From Maribacter aquivivus (GTDB lineage: Bacteria > Bacteroidota > Bacteroidia > Flavobacteriales > Flavobacteriaceae): a stretch of 64,000 nt of DNA. Of this stretch, positions 44,252 through 53,061 are shown one piece after another (the stretch's first letter is position 1; each line of letters opens with the position of its first letter). Under the pieces are notes generated by a model, which was not told the DNA's origin, did not search any database, and was given only the letters and a program-made list of their open reading frames with translations. Location of the stretch: assembly GCF_900142175.1 (NCBI RefSeq), contig NZ_FQZX01000002.1, forward strand, positions 725,317 to 789,316, written 5' to 3'. The translations under genes and the position numbers were made by a program.

Positions 44252-44767
44252 TCAATTATTTTTTGAAAGAGATTTCAAAAACTGTTCTGATTTTTGCGAG
44301 CCAATAAGGTATTTTTCACCATTAGTCAGTGTCATAGCTACTCCTTCTTTACCCTTTACATTATAGACAGTACCGTACTTCTTAGTTTTTCTGATACCAT
44401 AACCTACAAAATCATAATTAACGATCTCTTGTTCTACTATTTCACTTAAATCAATGACTTTATTAAAAAATAAAAGATGACCAATTTTTATTTCATTATT
44501 TGATACGACAACCTTAAGTTTAGATAATGCCAAAAATAATATGGTCCCTACATAAATTAAAAAGCAGATAAATTGAATAATGGATACTTTACCCGATATC
44601 CAAGATACACTTACATTTTCTAAATCAACGGGAGAAAAACCGCCAAACATATATAGTATAACACCAATAATATTAAAAACTGCTAAAATTATTGGCGCCA
44701 ATATAATCAACCACAACCACCATTGCGTAAATTTTTGAGTTTCCTTAAACTGTACCCCTGCTTTCAT
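44252..44767 (-). CDS. Two-helix membrane protein with a PH-like C-terminal domain
   Basis: A 171-residue protein read from the ATG at 44767; a longer frame would overlap the upstream gene. Two membrane segments (about 17-43 and 61-83) precede a soluble domain with LKVVVSNNEIKIGHLLFFNKVIDLSEI, which has the strand pattern of bacterial PH-like domains. The C-terminal MTLTNGEKYLIGSQKSEQFLKSL also fits. No catalytic motif is seen. It starts 8 bp after the DUF4442 gene stop, so the two are co-transcribed. Confidence 0.65.
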   Translation of the reverse strand: MKAGVQFKETQKFTQWWLWLIILAPIILAVFNIIGVILYMFGGFSPVDLENVSVSWISGKVSIIQFICFLIYVGTILFLALSKLKVVVSNNEIKIGHLLFFNKVIDLSEIVEQEIVNYDFVGYGIRKTKKYGTVYNVKGKEGVAMTLTNGEKYLIGSQKSEQFLKSLSKNN

Positions 44768-44775
44768 TCTAATTA

Positions 44776-45234
44776 TTATTTCTGCTTCAACCTCACCGTC
44801 CATTCAAACTTAAAGGTGCTTACCACTACCCCATCTGTATTTACTCCCACAGATTTCATCCAAACGGTTTGTCCTTCTCCGGTAGCAATCGTTTTATCTA
44901 AAGCTTCTTTAATTAAGTGTCCGTCTTCACAAGTAAATGTAATTCTACCTGTGGCTTTCTTTGAAAAATTAGCTGTGTTATTCGCTACCAGCATGGAAAT
45001 TTTCTTACCCGATGCTTCAATTTGATCTATCATTAAAGCCCCTGTCGTCAATTCTGCGGCCATACCTTGTACTGCCCAAAACATAGAATTAAACGGATTC
45101 TGATTGAACCATCTGTGCTTTACCGTTACTATTGAACGGTTTTTATCTAACTCTCTTAAACGTACCCCGCACCACCATGCTGACGGTAGTTTAAAAAATG
45201 AGAACATGTTGATTTTACTAGCTGTTACCGCCAT
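44776..45234 (-). CDS. DUF4442 hotdog-fold protein
   Basis: A 152-residue protein of the DUF4442 thioesterase-like hotdog family. The typical sequence is KLPSAWWCGVRLRELDKNRSIV, then HRWFNQNPFNSMFWAVQGMAAELTTGALM, where the Asn-Pro-Phe and Ala-Glu pattern matches the hotdog helix. It may hydrolyse or bind acyl-CoA-like molecules, but substrate and catalytic residues are unproven. It leads the three-gene minus-strand unit and is divergent from the DUF4870-PadR operon across a 194-bp region holding the PadR-like operator. Confidence 0.8.
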   Translation of the reverse strand: MAVTASKINMFSFFKLPSAWWCGVRLRELDKNRSIVTVKHRWFNQNPFNSMFWAVQGMAAELTTGALMIDQIEASGKKISMLVANNTANFSKKATGRITFTCEDGHLIKEALDKTIATGEGQTVWMKSVGVNTDGVVVSTFKFEWTVRLKQK

Positions 45235-45307
45235 ATTATCTTATAATTTTTATAAAAATAGCCATTATTAATAGCATACTAAAATGTTAATATATTGTTA
45301 AATATTA

Positions 45308-45328
45308 GTACTATGCGTTACATAGTAC
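45308..45328. promoter_or_regulatory. Palindromic operator candidate for PadR
   Basis: A perfect 8-bp inverted repeat with a 5-bp centre: GTACTATG, CGTTA, CATAGTAC. It lies 13 bp upstream of a -7 box and covers the -33 region of the operon that encodes the PadR regulator. A second half-site (TTACATAGTA) lies at 45387-45396, downstream of the -7 box. Confidence 0.6.
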
Positions 45329-45341
45329 CTTTTTTTAGACA

Positions 45342-45349
45342 TATATTTG
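45342..45349 (+). promoter_or_regulatory. Bacteroidota -7 promoter element of the PadR operon
   Basis: TATATTTG matches TAnnTTTG. A TTA at 45318-45320, 21 bp upstream and inside the palindrome centre, stands in for the -33 TTG. Transcription would begin near 45355, giving a leader of about 75 nt before the DUF4870 gene. Confidence 0.6.
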
Positions 45350-45428
45350 CATAGGAAGTTAATAGGTAATCAAAGTAATTGGCTTTTACATAGTATTATA
45401 ATCAATCATCATCACCAACGAATCAATC

Positions 45429-45911
45429 ATGACAGAATCAGTAACAAAACACGAAAGAAACCTCTCTGCATTAATACATGCAAGTACGTTTTCTAAATTC
45501 TTTTTTCCGTTCGGGAACTTCATCATTCCTCTAGTATTATGGACGGCAAGTAAAAAAGAATATGAATTTGTAGATCACAACGGTAAACAAGCGCTGAATT
45601 TTCAAATTAGCATACTCCTCTACTCTATTCTTGTAGGTATGGTTAGTATCCCTTTTTTCTTAGGGGGCTTTCTTCCTAATATTTTTGACTTTGATCATTT
45701 CAGCTTTTCAAATATTCACAGTTTCAATAACATCAATTTTAACTTTGATTCTGATGATTTTTTTGGTCCGTGGATGATACCCGTTGCATTACTAGGTCTA
45801 GCACAATCTGCTTTATTTATTATCAATATAGTATATACCATATTAGCTACTATAAAAACAAATGAAGGTGAAGTTTTTGAATATCCCTTCACTATAAAAT
45901 TTATAAAATAG
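45429..45911 (+). CDS. DUF4870 (Tic20-like) membrane protein
   Basis: A 160-residue DUF4870 protein. NLSALIHASTFSKFFFPFGNFIIPLVLWTASKKE, then VDHNGKQALNFQIS, are diagnostic. It has about four membrane segments, and a loop between the second and third is rich in Asp, Phe and Asn (FDFDHFSFSNIHSFNNINFNFDSDDFFG). It is the first gene of the PadR-controlled operon and lies 182 bp before padR. The family is related in fold to the chloroplast Tic20 channel; no function is known in bacteria. The Asp/Asn/Phe-rich loop looks lineage-specific. Confidence 0.82.
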   Translation: MTESVTKHERNLSALIHASTFSKFFFPFGNFIIPLVLWTASKKEYEFVDHNGKQALNFQISILLYSILVGMVSIPFFLGGFLPNIFDFDHFSFSNIHSFNNINFNFDSDDFFGPWMIPVALLGLAQSALFIINIVYTILATIKTNEGEVFEYPFTIKFIK

Positions 45912-46047
45912 AATCATCAGTTTACATTATATATCGGGTATTCATCACACCCTAAAGAGTTTATTAATCAATCAAAAATCAATCAGGATGTTTATTCATC
46001 AAACAAAAAACGAACAGTTAATCTATGCAGACAACAGACACAATGGA

Positions 46048-46073
46048 GCAATCCCCTCCGAAAGAGGGACTGC
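46048..46073 (+). promoter_or_regulatory. Leader hairpin upstream of padR
   Basis: GCAATCCCCTC and GAGGGACTGC pair around a CGAAA loop with one mismatch and one bulged base. It lies 20 bp before the PadR start codon and has no following T-run, so it is not an obvious terminator. It may influence padR translation or mRNA processing. Confidence 0.4.
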
Positions 46074-46093
46074 ATAAAAAGCAAAAAGAGATT

Positions 46094-46429
46094 ATGAATG
46101 TAGAAAATACAAAAGCACAAATGCGCAAAGGGGTTTTGGAGTATTGCATCCTGTCCATTTTAAATGGGCATGATAAATATGCTTCTGAAATCTTAGGAAC
46201 GCTAAAAGATGCAAAAATGCTTGTAGTAGAAGGTACTATCTACCCGCTACTTACCAGATTAAAGAATGCAGGTCTTCTAAACTACCGTTGGGAAGAATCT
46301 ACTTCTGGACCGCCACGAAAATATTACACCCTAACCGAAACCGGTAAACTTTTTCTTAAAGAATTAGATACCACTTGGGACGAATTAAGAAAAGCCACCA
46401 ACCTGGTAACCAACTCAAAAAACAGCTAA
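46094..46429 (+). CDS. PadR-family transcriptional repressor
   Basis: A 111-residue PadR regulator read from the ATG at 46094. A longer upstream frame is rejected because it would translate the leader hairpin. The winged-helix core is MRKGVLEYCILSIL, then ASEILGTLKDAKMLVVEGTIYPLLTRLKNAGLL, with wing residues GPPRKYYTLTETG. PadR proteins repress membrane-stress or detoxification operons. The PspC gene begins 2 bp after its stop, so they are co-expressed. The palindrome at 45308-45328 is its likely binding site, giving autorepression. Confidence 0.88.
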   Translation: MNVENTKAQMRKGVLEYCILSILNGHDKYASEILGTLKDAKMLVVEGTIYPLLTRLKNAGLLNYRWEESTSGPPRKYYTLTETGKLFLKELDTTWDELRKATNLVTNSKNS

Positions 46430-46431
46430 TC

Positions 46432-48222
46432 ATGAACAAAACAGTAAATATAAATTTAGCAAACATGCTCTTCCATATAGACGAAGAGGCATACAATATA
46501 ATGCGTAGGTATTTAGAATCTGTAAAACGTTCTTTTGCCAACACACCGGGCAGTGATGAAATCATTGCAGATATAGAAGCTCGTATAGCTGAACTTTTTC
46601 ATGACAAATTAGAGAATGAAAGACAGGTTATTACTCAAAAAGAAGTAGATGAAGTTATCGCCATTATGGGGCAACCTGAAGATTATATGGTAGATGAAGA
46701 CATCTTTGAAGATGAACCTAGAGCAAAGACTGCTTCAACCAAAGAAAGAGTAAAGAAATTATATAGAGATACCGAAAAGAAATATGTTGCCGGTGTATCT
46801 TCTGGTTTAGCGCATTACTTTGGTATTGATCCGTTATGGATTCGTTTACTTTGGATTTTCTTAACCATTTTCACTTGGGGTGGATTCATCTTTATCTATG
46901 GTTTACTTTGGATCCTTATTCCTGAAGCGAAAACTACTGCCCAAAAATTAGATATGAGCGGCGAGACAGTGAACATCAGCAATATTGAGCGTAAAGTTAA
47001 AGAGGGTTTTGATGACGTAGCGGATCGTGTAAAAAGTGTTGACTATGAAAAAGTAGGTGACACCGTCAAAAAAGGAGGTAAAACGATTTTTGACACCTTT
47101 GGTGATATCGTAATGTTCCTTTTCAAAATTTTCGGCAAATTCATTGGTATTCTTTTAGTTATCATTGGTGCCACTACATTGATAGGTCTTTTTGTAGGCA
47201 TGTTTACCGTTGGTATTTTAGATATCATTCATGTACCTGGTATTGATTTCTATAATGTAGTCAACTCTACCAACTTACCAATCTGGGTGGTATCGTTATT
47301 AGCATTTTTTGCCATTGGCATTCCGTTTTTCTTCTTAATGTACTTAGGATTAAAAATATTGGTAAACAACTTAAAGTCAATTGGTACCGTTGCTAAATTC
47401 TCATTATTAGGATTATGGCTGATCTCAATTATATGTTTGGTCGTCTTTGGTATTAGAGAAGCGGCAGCACATGCATACACAGGTAGTACTTCTGTAGAAA
47501 ATGAAATAACTTCTATTATGCCTTCAGATACTTTAAATATTAGGTTAGTGTCTACAGATGAGTATGATTATGAAAAGGACATGCATATGGGAGATACCTT
47601 TATTTCTTATGACGAAGCCGGTAATAAGGTTTTGGTTTCTGATGATGTTAGATTCCGTATTCGTAAGTCTAAAGACACCTTGGTTCGTGTTCAAATTAGA
47701 AAAGAGGCTGACGGACCGTCGAATAGAGAAGCAAAAGATATTGCTAGTCAAATCATCTATGAATACGAAGTAAACGGCAATACTATCTCTTTTGATGATT
47801 ATTTGACCACACAGGGACCTAAGTTTAAAGATCAAGAGGTACGTGTAAATATTTTCTTGCCAGTAGGTACCATTTTAACTTATGACCAGACTAATTCTAG
47901 AGATTGGATTACGACTGTTAATACAGACAGAGATGTGGAAGGTCTAGAGGGCTATATCTGGAAAATGACTGAAAACGGAGAGCTTGAATGCCAAGATTGT
48001 CCTGATTTTATTGAGATGGAAGATGAAGATGATACTGGTTCTAATCGCATCAACATCAATGAAAATGGCATAGATATCAACATTAATGATAATGGCGATA
48101 AAGGTAAAATCATTATCAACGAGAACGGAATTGACATTGACGTAAATGATAACGGAGAATCGTTTAAAATGAAGTTAGATGAAAATGGCGTAAAAGTGAA
48201 TACCAACGATAGTATCAACTAA
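46432..48222 (+). CDS. PspC domain membrane protein
   Basis: A 596-residue protein. N-terminal helical segment (1-90, NLANMLFHIDEEAYNIMRRYL); PspC domain (about 100-160, KLYRDTEKKYVAGVSSGLAHYFGIDPLWIRLLWIFL); more membrane helices (about 210-345); then an extracytoplasmic beta-rich region (about 360-520). The end carries repeated NENGIDI/NDNG units (NENGIDININDNG, NENGIDIDVNDNG, DENGVKVNTN). PspC proteins sense or relay envelope stress. It directly follows padR and precedes a GIN lipoprotein by 113 bp, a set that recurs in this phylum. Confidence 0.85.
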   Translation: MNKTVNINLANMLFHIDEEAYNIMRRYLESVKRSFANTPGSDEIIADIEARIAELFHDKLENERQVITQKEVDEVIAIMGQPEDYMVDEDIFEDEPRAKTASTKERVKKLYRDTEKKYVAGVSSGLAHYFGIDPLWIRLLWIFLTIFTWGGFIFIYGLLWILIPEAKTTAQKLDMSGETVNISNIERKVKEGFDDVADRVKSVDYEKVGDTVKKGGKTIFDTFGDIVMFLFKIFGKFIGILLVIIGATTLIGLFVGMFTVGILDIIHVPGIDFYNVVNSTNLPIWVVSLLAFFAIGIPFFFLMYLGLKILVNNLKSIGTVAKFSLLGLWLISIICLVVFGIREAAAHAYTGSTSVENEITSIMPSDTLNIRLVSTDEYDYEKDMHMGDTFISYDEAGNKVLVSDDVRFRIRKSKDTLVRVQIRKEADGPSNREAKDIASQIIYEYEVNGNTISFDDYLTTQGPKFKDQEVRVNIFLPVGTILTYDQTNSRDWITTVNTDRDVEGLEGYIWKMTENGELECQDCPDFIEMEDEDDTGSNRININENGIDININDNGDKGKIIINENGIDIDVNDNGESFKMKLDENGVKVNTNDSIN

Positions 48223-48335
48223 TTACAATTCAGACATCTTAAACAACAGTTCAGTATTTATAAATAGAAAAGGAGTTAAAAAACAATCATTTTTACATCA
48301 TCATAAAACAATAATCAATCAAAAAACGAACAATC

Positions 48336-49067
48336 ATGACAACATTAGTAAGAATAACAGTAGCACTTGTTTTAGCCCTATTACTTTCATCTTGTGGCTT
48401 TGATATTAACTTTGGAGATTTTGGATCCGGTGAAAAAGGCAACGGCGTAGTTGTTGAAGAAACCAGAGAGATTACCGGTGAATTTACAGAAGTATCTGCT
48501 TCTGAAGGTTTAGAGGTATTTGTTACCCAAGGCGCAGACTTTGATATTGCAGTTGAAGCAGATGAGAATATCATTGACTTAATTGGAACTGATATTAAAA
48601 ACGGGAAATTAAAAATTCACTGTATCGAAAACATTGGTCGCTCTACTAAAAAGATATATGTAACAATGCCAAACGTTACCGGTATGTATGCTTCAAGCGG
48701 TTCTCATCTTACTACTGAAAATCTAATTCAGTCAGATAAATTAGAAGTAGATGCAAGTAGCGGTGCCATTATCAATGCTAACGTACACGCTACCAATATA
48801 GATATCGATGCTAGTAGCGGTGCAAATATTACTTTAGAAGGCGTTGCCAAAGAAGTATATGTTGATGCCAGTAGCGGTGCAAATATTAAAGCGAACGACT
48901 TAACTACTTTAGTAGCCACTGCAGATGCCAGTAGTGGTGCAAATATAAGTATCGATGTTACCAATGATTTAACCGCAGAGGCTTCTAGTGGTGGTAATAT
49001 ATCATACAAAGGTGATCCATCGGTACAGAAGAACAAATCAGTATCGGGCAGTGTACATAAGTACTAA
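48336..49067 (+). CDS. Head GIN domain (DUF2807) lipoprotein
   Basis: A 243-residue lipoprotein (lipobox SSC, Cys20) with the DUF2807 pattern: EVSASEGLEVFVTQGADFDIAVEAD, then a beta-solenoid in which (V/I)DASSGANI-like units repeat about five times between residues 130 and 215. These short units stack as strands of a right-handed beta-helix-like adhesin or envelope protein. It closes the PadR-PspC operon and is followed by a terminator. The DASSGAN repeat is also visible at DNA level as recurring GATGCCAGTAGCGGTGC words. Confidence 0.85.
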   Translation: MTTLVRITVALVLALLLSSCGFDINFGDFGSGEKGNGVVVEETREITGEFTEVSASEGLEVFVTQGADFDIAVEADENIIDLIGTDIKNGKLKIHCIENIGRSTKKIYVTMPNVTGMYASSGSHLTTENLIQSDKLEVDASSGAIINANVHATNIDIDASSGANITLEGVAKEVYVDASSGANIKANDLTTLVATADASSGANISIDVTNDLTAEASSGGNISYKGDPSVQKNKSVSGSVHKY

Positions 49068-49093
49068 AATATTCCTCAATCAATTCAACTTTG

Positions 49094-49121
49094 AAACCCA
49101 CTGAAATATCAGTGGGTTTTC
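49094..49121 (+). terminator. Rho-independent terminator
   Basis: A perfect 10-bp stem AAACCCACTG, loop AAATAT, CAGTGGGTTT, followed by T-rich sequence. It closes the PadR-PspC-GIN operon. Confidence 0.88.
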
Positions 49122-49157
49122 ATTTTGTAGTCGACACCTAATCTGTATATTAGTGGT

Positions 49158-50171
49158 ATGCAAGTACATTTAAAAAAATATACATTACCATTAAAACACA
49201 CTTTCAGTATATCAAGAGAATCTCATGATTTTCAAGATACTATGATTGCTTCTTTGACTTTAAATGGTAAAACGGGTTATGGCGAGGCTACCTCTAATCC
49301 TTATTATAAAATAACTACACAGAGCATGATGGATGAAATCAGCGCCATATCCTCTGAAATTGAACGTTTTGAATTCACAACACCTGAAATTTTCCATGCC
49401 TTTTTAGTAAGTAAAGGCTTATCCAATTTTGCTATTTGTGCTCTAGATTTGGCTGCGCATGATCTTTACGGAAAATTATTAGGCAAACCTTTATACGAAA
49501 TTTGGGGTACAAGCATCGAAAACTACCCAACAACCAATTATACTATAGGTATTGCAGCTATTGATGTTATGTTAGCCAAAATGCAAGAAATGCCATGGCC
49601 TATCTATAAAATTAAATTAGGCACTAGTGATGATGTTGCTATTGTCCGTGAATTAAGAAAGCATACAGATGCCATTTTTAGAATTGATGCTAATTGCGCT
49701 TGGACTGCAACAGAAACGATACATAATGCACCGCTTTTAAAGGAATTGGGAGTTGAATTTTTAGAGCAACCCCTAAAAGCAGATGATTGGTCTGGTATGG
49801 AAGAAGTCATGCACCACAGCGTATTACCCGTAATTGCTGATGAAAGTTGTATTGTAGAAAGTGATGTAGAAAAATGTGCACTTCATTTTAGTGGGATAAA
49901 TATTAAACTGACCAAGTGTGGCGGACTCACCCCTGCCCTACGCATGATAAAAAAGGCTAAAGAATTAGGGATAAGCGTAATGGTTGGCTGCATGACAGAA
50001 TCTACAGTAGGTATTTCTGCTATTGCTCAATTAATTCCACAATTAGATTATGTAGATATGGATGGCGCTTTGTTATTAAAAAGTGATATTGCTACGGGAG
50101 TTCATATTGAACCTGACGGGAAGGTTATCTTCCCAAAACTAGCCGGTAGCGGTGTTCAATTGTTAGAATAA
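49158..50171 (+). CDS. L-Ala-D/L-Glu dipeptide epimerase (enolase superfamily)
   Basis: A 337-residue enolase-superfamily enzyme. Acid/base lysines Lys151 and Lys153 (YKIKLG); metal ligands Asp177 (RIDAN), Glu203 (FLEQPL) and Asp228 (ADESC); the second catalytic lysine lies in NIKLTKCGG (Lys250/Lys253); substrate loop MVGCMTEST. This is the pattern of Ala-Glu epimerases that recycle muropeptides from peptidoglycan turnover (YcjG/YkfB type). Its stop overlaps the next start by 1 bp (TAATG), linking it to the AONS-like enzyme. Confidence 0.88.
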   Translation: MQVHLKKYTLPLKHTFSISRESHDFQDTMIASLTLNGKTGYGEATSNPYYKITTQSMMDEISAISSEIERFEFTTPEIFHAFLVSKGLSNFAICALDLAAHDLYGKLLGKPLYEIWGTSIENYPTTNYTIGIAAIDVMLAKMQEMPWPIYKIKLGTSDDVAIVRELRKHTDAIFRIDANCAWTATETIHNAPLLKELGVEFLEQPLKADDWSGMEEVMHHSVLPVIADESCIVESDVEKCALHFSGINIKLTKCGGLTPALRMIKKAKELGISVMVGCMTESTVGISAIAQLIPQLDYVDMDGALLLKSDIATGVHIEPDGKVIFPKLAGSGVQLLE

Positions 50172-51223
50172 TGTTTACTATTGATGAATTTCCTGATAGA
50201 ACTATTGCCATTGATGGTAAAGAATACCTATACTTTGGCGGTACCTCATATTTAGGATTACAAACTGATGCGGAGTTTCAATCGGTATTCATCAATAATA
50301 TTAAAAAATATGGTATTGCCTATAGTGCTTCTCGAAAATCTAATATTAGAATATCAATTTTTGATGAAGTAGATGCTTATTTAGCTGAAATAGTAGGTAG
50401 TGAAGCTTGCGTGACCATGTCTTCTGGTTATCTCGCCGGTCAGCTGGTATGTAACTATTTTAGCCAACCCGGTTATCAATTATATTATGCACCACATACG
50501 CATTCTGCCTTATTAAGAAATCAACAAGAACTATTTCAAAGCTGGACTGAGCTTGAAAATGCTATCAAACAGGATTCTAACAAGACAGCTGTACTCTTTT
50601 TAGATAGTATCGATTTTCACGGAGATAATTATCCGGATTATAACTTCCTTAAAAACTTACCACTACAAAATGTTATTCTAGTTGTAGATGATTCTCACGG
50701 AATAGGAATTACCGGAAAAAATGGCGGTGGCAGCTTTAGACTATTACAATCACTGCAACCAAAAGAACTATTAGTTTCTTGCTCTTTAGGTAAAGGGTTT
50801 GGCATACAAGCTGGAGCAATATTTAGCAGTACCAATATGATTAATGCGCTAAAAAATACACAGTTTTTTGGCGGAGCTAGTCCTGCAACACCTGCTTCTT
50901 TAGCAAGCATTAGAGATGCTAGTTCACTTATCGCCACTAAAAGAATACAATTAGCAGAAAATATGGATCTATTCTTGAAAAATGTTTCAGGCAGGTCCCT
51001 TTTTGTATATGCGGAAGGACATCCGACCTTTAATTTTCAAAATGAAATACTTGCTAATTATCTGGAAGAAAATTGTATTCTAGTTACCAATTTTAGATAT
51101 CCAACAGAAAATGATTCCCTCATGAGTCGTATAGTTATAAGCGCTTCTCACACCAATGAAGACATTTTAAAGCTTTGCACTATTCTTAATTCACACTCTT
51201 CAAATCCACAACAATTACTTTAA
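50171..51223 (+). CDS. PLP-dependent aminotransferase class I/II (AONS/KBL-like)
   Basis: A 350-residue fold-type I PLP enzyme of the alpha-oxoamine synthase group (8-amino-7-oxononanoate synthase/2-amino-3-ketobutyrate CoA ligase like). Motifs: YLGLQTDAE near the start, YGIAYSASRKSNIR, DDSHGIGITGKNGG (Asp for PLP pyridine nitrogen), and SCSLGKGFGIQAGA with the Schiff-base Lys in SLGKG. It is shorter than usual AONS (about 390). Translational coupling with the epimerase suggests amino acid or peptidoglycan-derived substrates rather than biotin synthesis; no other bio gene is near. Confidence 0.82.
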   Translation: MFTIDEFPDRTIAIDGKEYLYFGGTSYLGLQTDAEFQSVFINNIKKYGIAYSASRKSNIRISIFDEVDAYLAEIVGSEACVTMSSGYLAGQLVCNYFSQPGYQLYYAPHTHSALLRNQQELFQSWTELENAIKQDSNKTAVLFLDSIDFHGDNYPDYNFLKNLPLQNVILVVDDSHGIGITGKNGGGSFRLLQSLQPKELLVSCSLGKGFGIQAGAIFSSTNMINALKNTQFFGGASPATPASLASIRDASSLIATKRIQLAENMDLFLKNVSGRSLFVYAEGHPTFNFQNEILANYLEENCILVTNFRYPTENDSLMSRIVISASHTNEDILKLCTILNSHSSNPQQLL

Positions 51224-51343
51224 TTACCTAACTATCATTATGTTATTCGTAATTATTAGTGTTATTTATTATTAAATTCCAATATTTAATTCGTATCTTT
51301 TTAGTACACATTCAACTCTTTTATTAACTAACACCTTACCACT

Positions 51344-51790
51344 ATGAAAAAAATTATAGGATTGGTATTGCTGATGCTACTATTGGTATCAGCCGCCTCA
51401 ACAAATTCCATTAACGAAAATTACATGCATACCATAGAAGGTACATGGGAACTGGAAAGTTTTTATAATTACGACGGACAACAAGTAATTGATACCGTAC
51501 CCACTGCAGACGGTTATAGACAGGTTAAAATGTACTACAATGGTAAAATTATGTGGTCTAGATATGTACCGGTAGATAAAGTTGGTAGATTTGGTTACGG
51601 TACTTATAATATTACTGATGACAGATTAATGGAAACGCTAGAATATGGTGATAATGAAATGATTCAAGCTATGGATACCCTGCGCGTTTTCACTTTTGAA
51701 CTTCAACTTAATGATAACAGATTTAGCCAAATAAGTTTAGATGAAGAAGGTAATAGAACATTCTCTGAAAACTACGTAAGAATAGATTAA
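51344..51790 (+). CDS. Exported lipocalin-like hypothetical protein
   Basis: A 148-residue exported protein: signal peptide (about 1-19, LLMLLLVSAAS) without a lipobox Cys, then a beta-rich domain opening with IEGTWELESFYNYDGQQ, the GTW start seen in lipocalin-like proteins. It continues with DGYRQVKMYYNGKIMWSRY and IDDRLMETL-like strands. The family is unnamed to me. It stands alone, upstream of a strong bidirectional terminator and convergent with thioredoxin reductase. Confidence 0.7.
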   Translation: MKKIIGLVLLMLLLVSAASTNSINENYMHTIEGTWELESFYNYDGQQVIDTVPTADGYRQVKMYYNGKIMWSRYVPVDKVGRFGYGTYNITDDRLMETLEYGDNEMIQAMDTLRVFTFELQLNDNRFSQISLDEEGNRTFSENYVRID

Positions 51791-51808
51791 CAAAACACGT
51801 TAAACAAA

Positions 51809-51841
51809 AAAAGAGCCCATTCTAACGAATGGGCTCTTTTG
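51809..51841. terminator. Bidirectional terminator
   Basis: A perfect stem AAAAGAGCCCATT, loop CTAACG, AATGGGCTCTTTT, with A and T runs on the two sides. It separates the convergent lipocalin-like and thioredoxin reductase genes. Confidence 0.9.
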
Positions 51842-51862
51842 TATTTTATGCTATACTAATTA

Positions 51863-52840
51863 CTAGTACTTATCTGCAATTGCTTCTTCAACAGAACCAA
51901 TTGATGCTAAGTAACGTTCTGCATCTAATGCAGCCATACAGCCTGACCCTGCAGCTGTAACTGCTTGTCTGTATTCTTTATCTTGAGCATCTCCACTAGC
52001 AAAGACACCTGGTAAATTAGTTTTGGTAGACTTACCTTTTGTAATTAGGTAACCCGTTTCGTCCATATCTAATTGACCTTTAAATATATCAGTATTTGGT
52101 TTATGACCAATTGCGATGAATATACCGGTAATAGCGATTTCTTCTTTCTCGCCTGTTTGGTTATTTACCATTCGTAAACCTTCAACAACTTGGTCACCTA
52201 AAACTTCATCTACTTCAGTATTATAACGTACTTCAATATTTTTAAGGCTGTGAACTCTATGTTGCATCGCTTTAGATGCTCTCATTTCATCTTTACGCAC
52301 CAACATCGTTACTTTATTACAAATGTTAGCCAAATAAGATGCTTCTTCTGCTGCAGTATCACCTGCACCAACAATAGCTACATCTTGCCCTTTATAGAAA
52401 AAGCCATCACAAACTGCACAAGCAGATACTCCTCCACCACGTAAACGTTGCTCACTAGGTATATTTAAATACTTAGCAGATGCACCGGTAGAAATAATAA
52501 TAGTTTCAGCTTCAATTTGCTTTTCACCATCGGCAACTACTTTATGAATACCTCCTTTTTCTTTTGAAAACTCAACTGAAGTAATCATACCAATTCTAAC
52601 TTCGGTACCAAAACGTTCAGCTTGCTGTTGCAACTGCACCATCATCGTAGGACCATCGATACCTTCTGGGTATCCTGGAAAGTTATCTACTTCAGTTGTG
52701 GTGGTCAATTGACCCCCTGGCTCCATACCTGTATACATAACAGGTTTTAAATCTGCACGGGCAGCATAAATAGCTGCTGTATACCCTGCAGGACCAGATC
52801 CTATAATTAATGTTTTTACACGTTCTATTTTATCAGACAT
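51863..52840 (-). CDS. trxB: Thioredoxin-disulfide reductase
   Basis: A 325-residue low-molecular-weight thioredoxin reductase. FAD motif LIIGSGPAGYTAAIYAAR at the start; redox centre Cys141-Ala-Val-Cys144 (ACAVCDGFF); NADPH motif VAIVGAGDTAAEEA; C-terminal GVFASGDAQDKEYRQAVTAAGSG for FAD. It transfers electrons from NADPH to thioredoxin. It is monocistronic between a terminator and the LytTR regulator, which is divergent about 220 bp away. Confidence 0.96.
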   Translation of the reverse strand: MSDKIERVKTLIIGSGPAGYTAAIYAARADLKPVMYTGMEPGGQLTTTTEVDNFPGYPEGIDGPTMMVQLQQQAERFGTEVRIGMITSVEFSKEKGGIHKVVADGEKQIEAETIIISTGASAKYLNIPSEQRLRGGGVSACAVCDGFFYKGQDVAIVGAGDTAAEEASYLANICNKVTMLVRKDEMRASKAMQHRVHSLKNIEVRYNTEVDEVLGDQVVEGLRMVNNQTGEKEEIAITGIFIAIGHKPNTDIFKGQLDMDETGYLITKGKSTKTNLPGVFASGDAQDKEYRQAVTAAGSGCMAALDAERYLASIGSVEEAIADKY

Positions 52841-53061
52841 AATATCAAGTGGTTCTATTAAATTCTCTACTACAAAAGTAGGTTTTTGAGCTAAAAACTT
52901 ACAATATAGTTATCAAAAGTTTTTATACGAATATTAGCTATGAAGATAACTATTTACTATTTTTCGCCAGTTTTTCTAACTTTTTGTTCAAATAAAATTG
53001 AAGAAAAATGAACTTTCCCCCATTCTTTACGTATGTATAGTAGAACTTATATTATTATCGA

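Noticed and set aside
48728..49036. 102-residue open frame opposite the GIN lipoprotein gene
   Set aside because: It mirrors the repetitive DASSGAN coding repeats and has no start context or own motif; it is a shadow.
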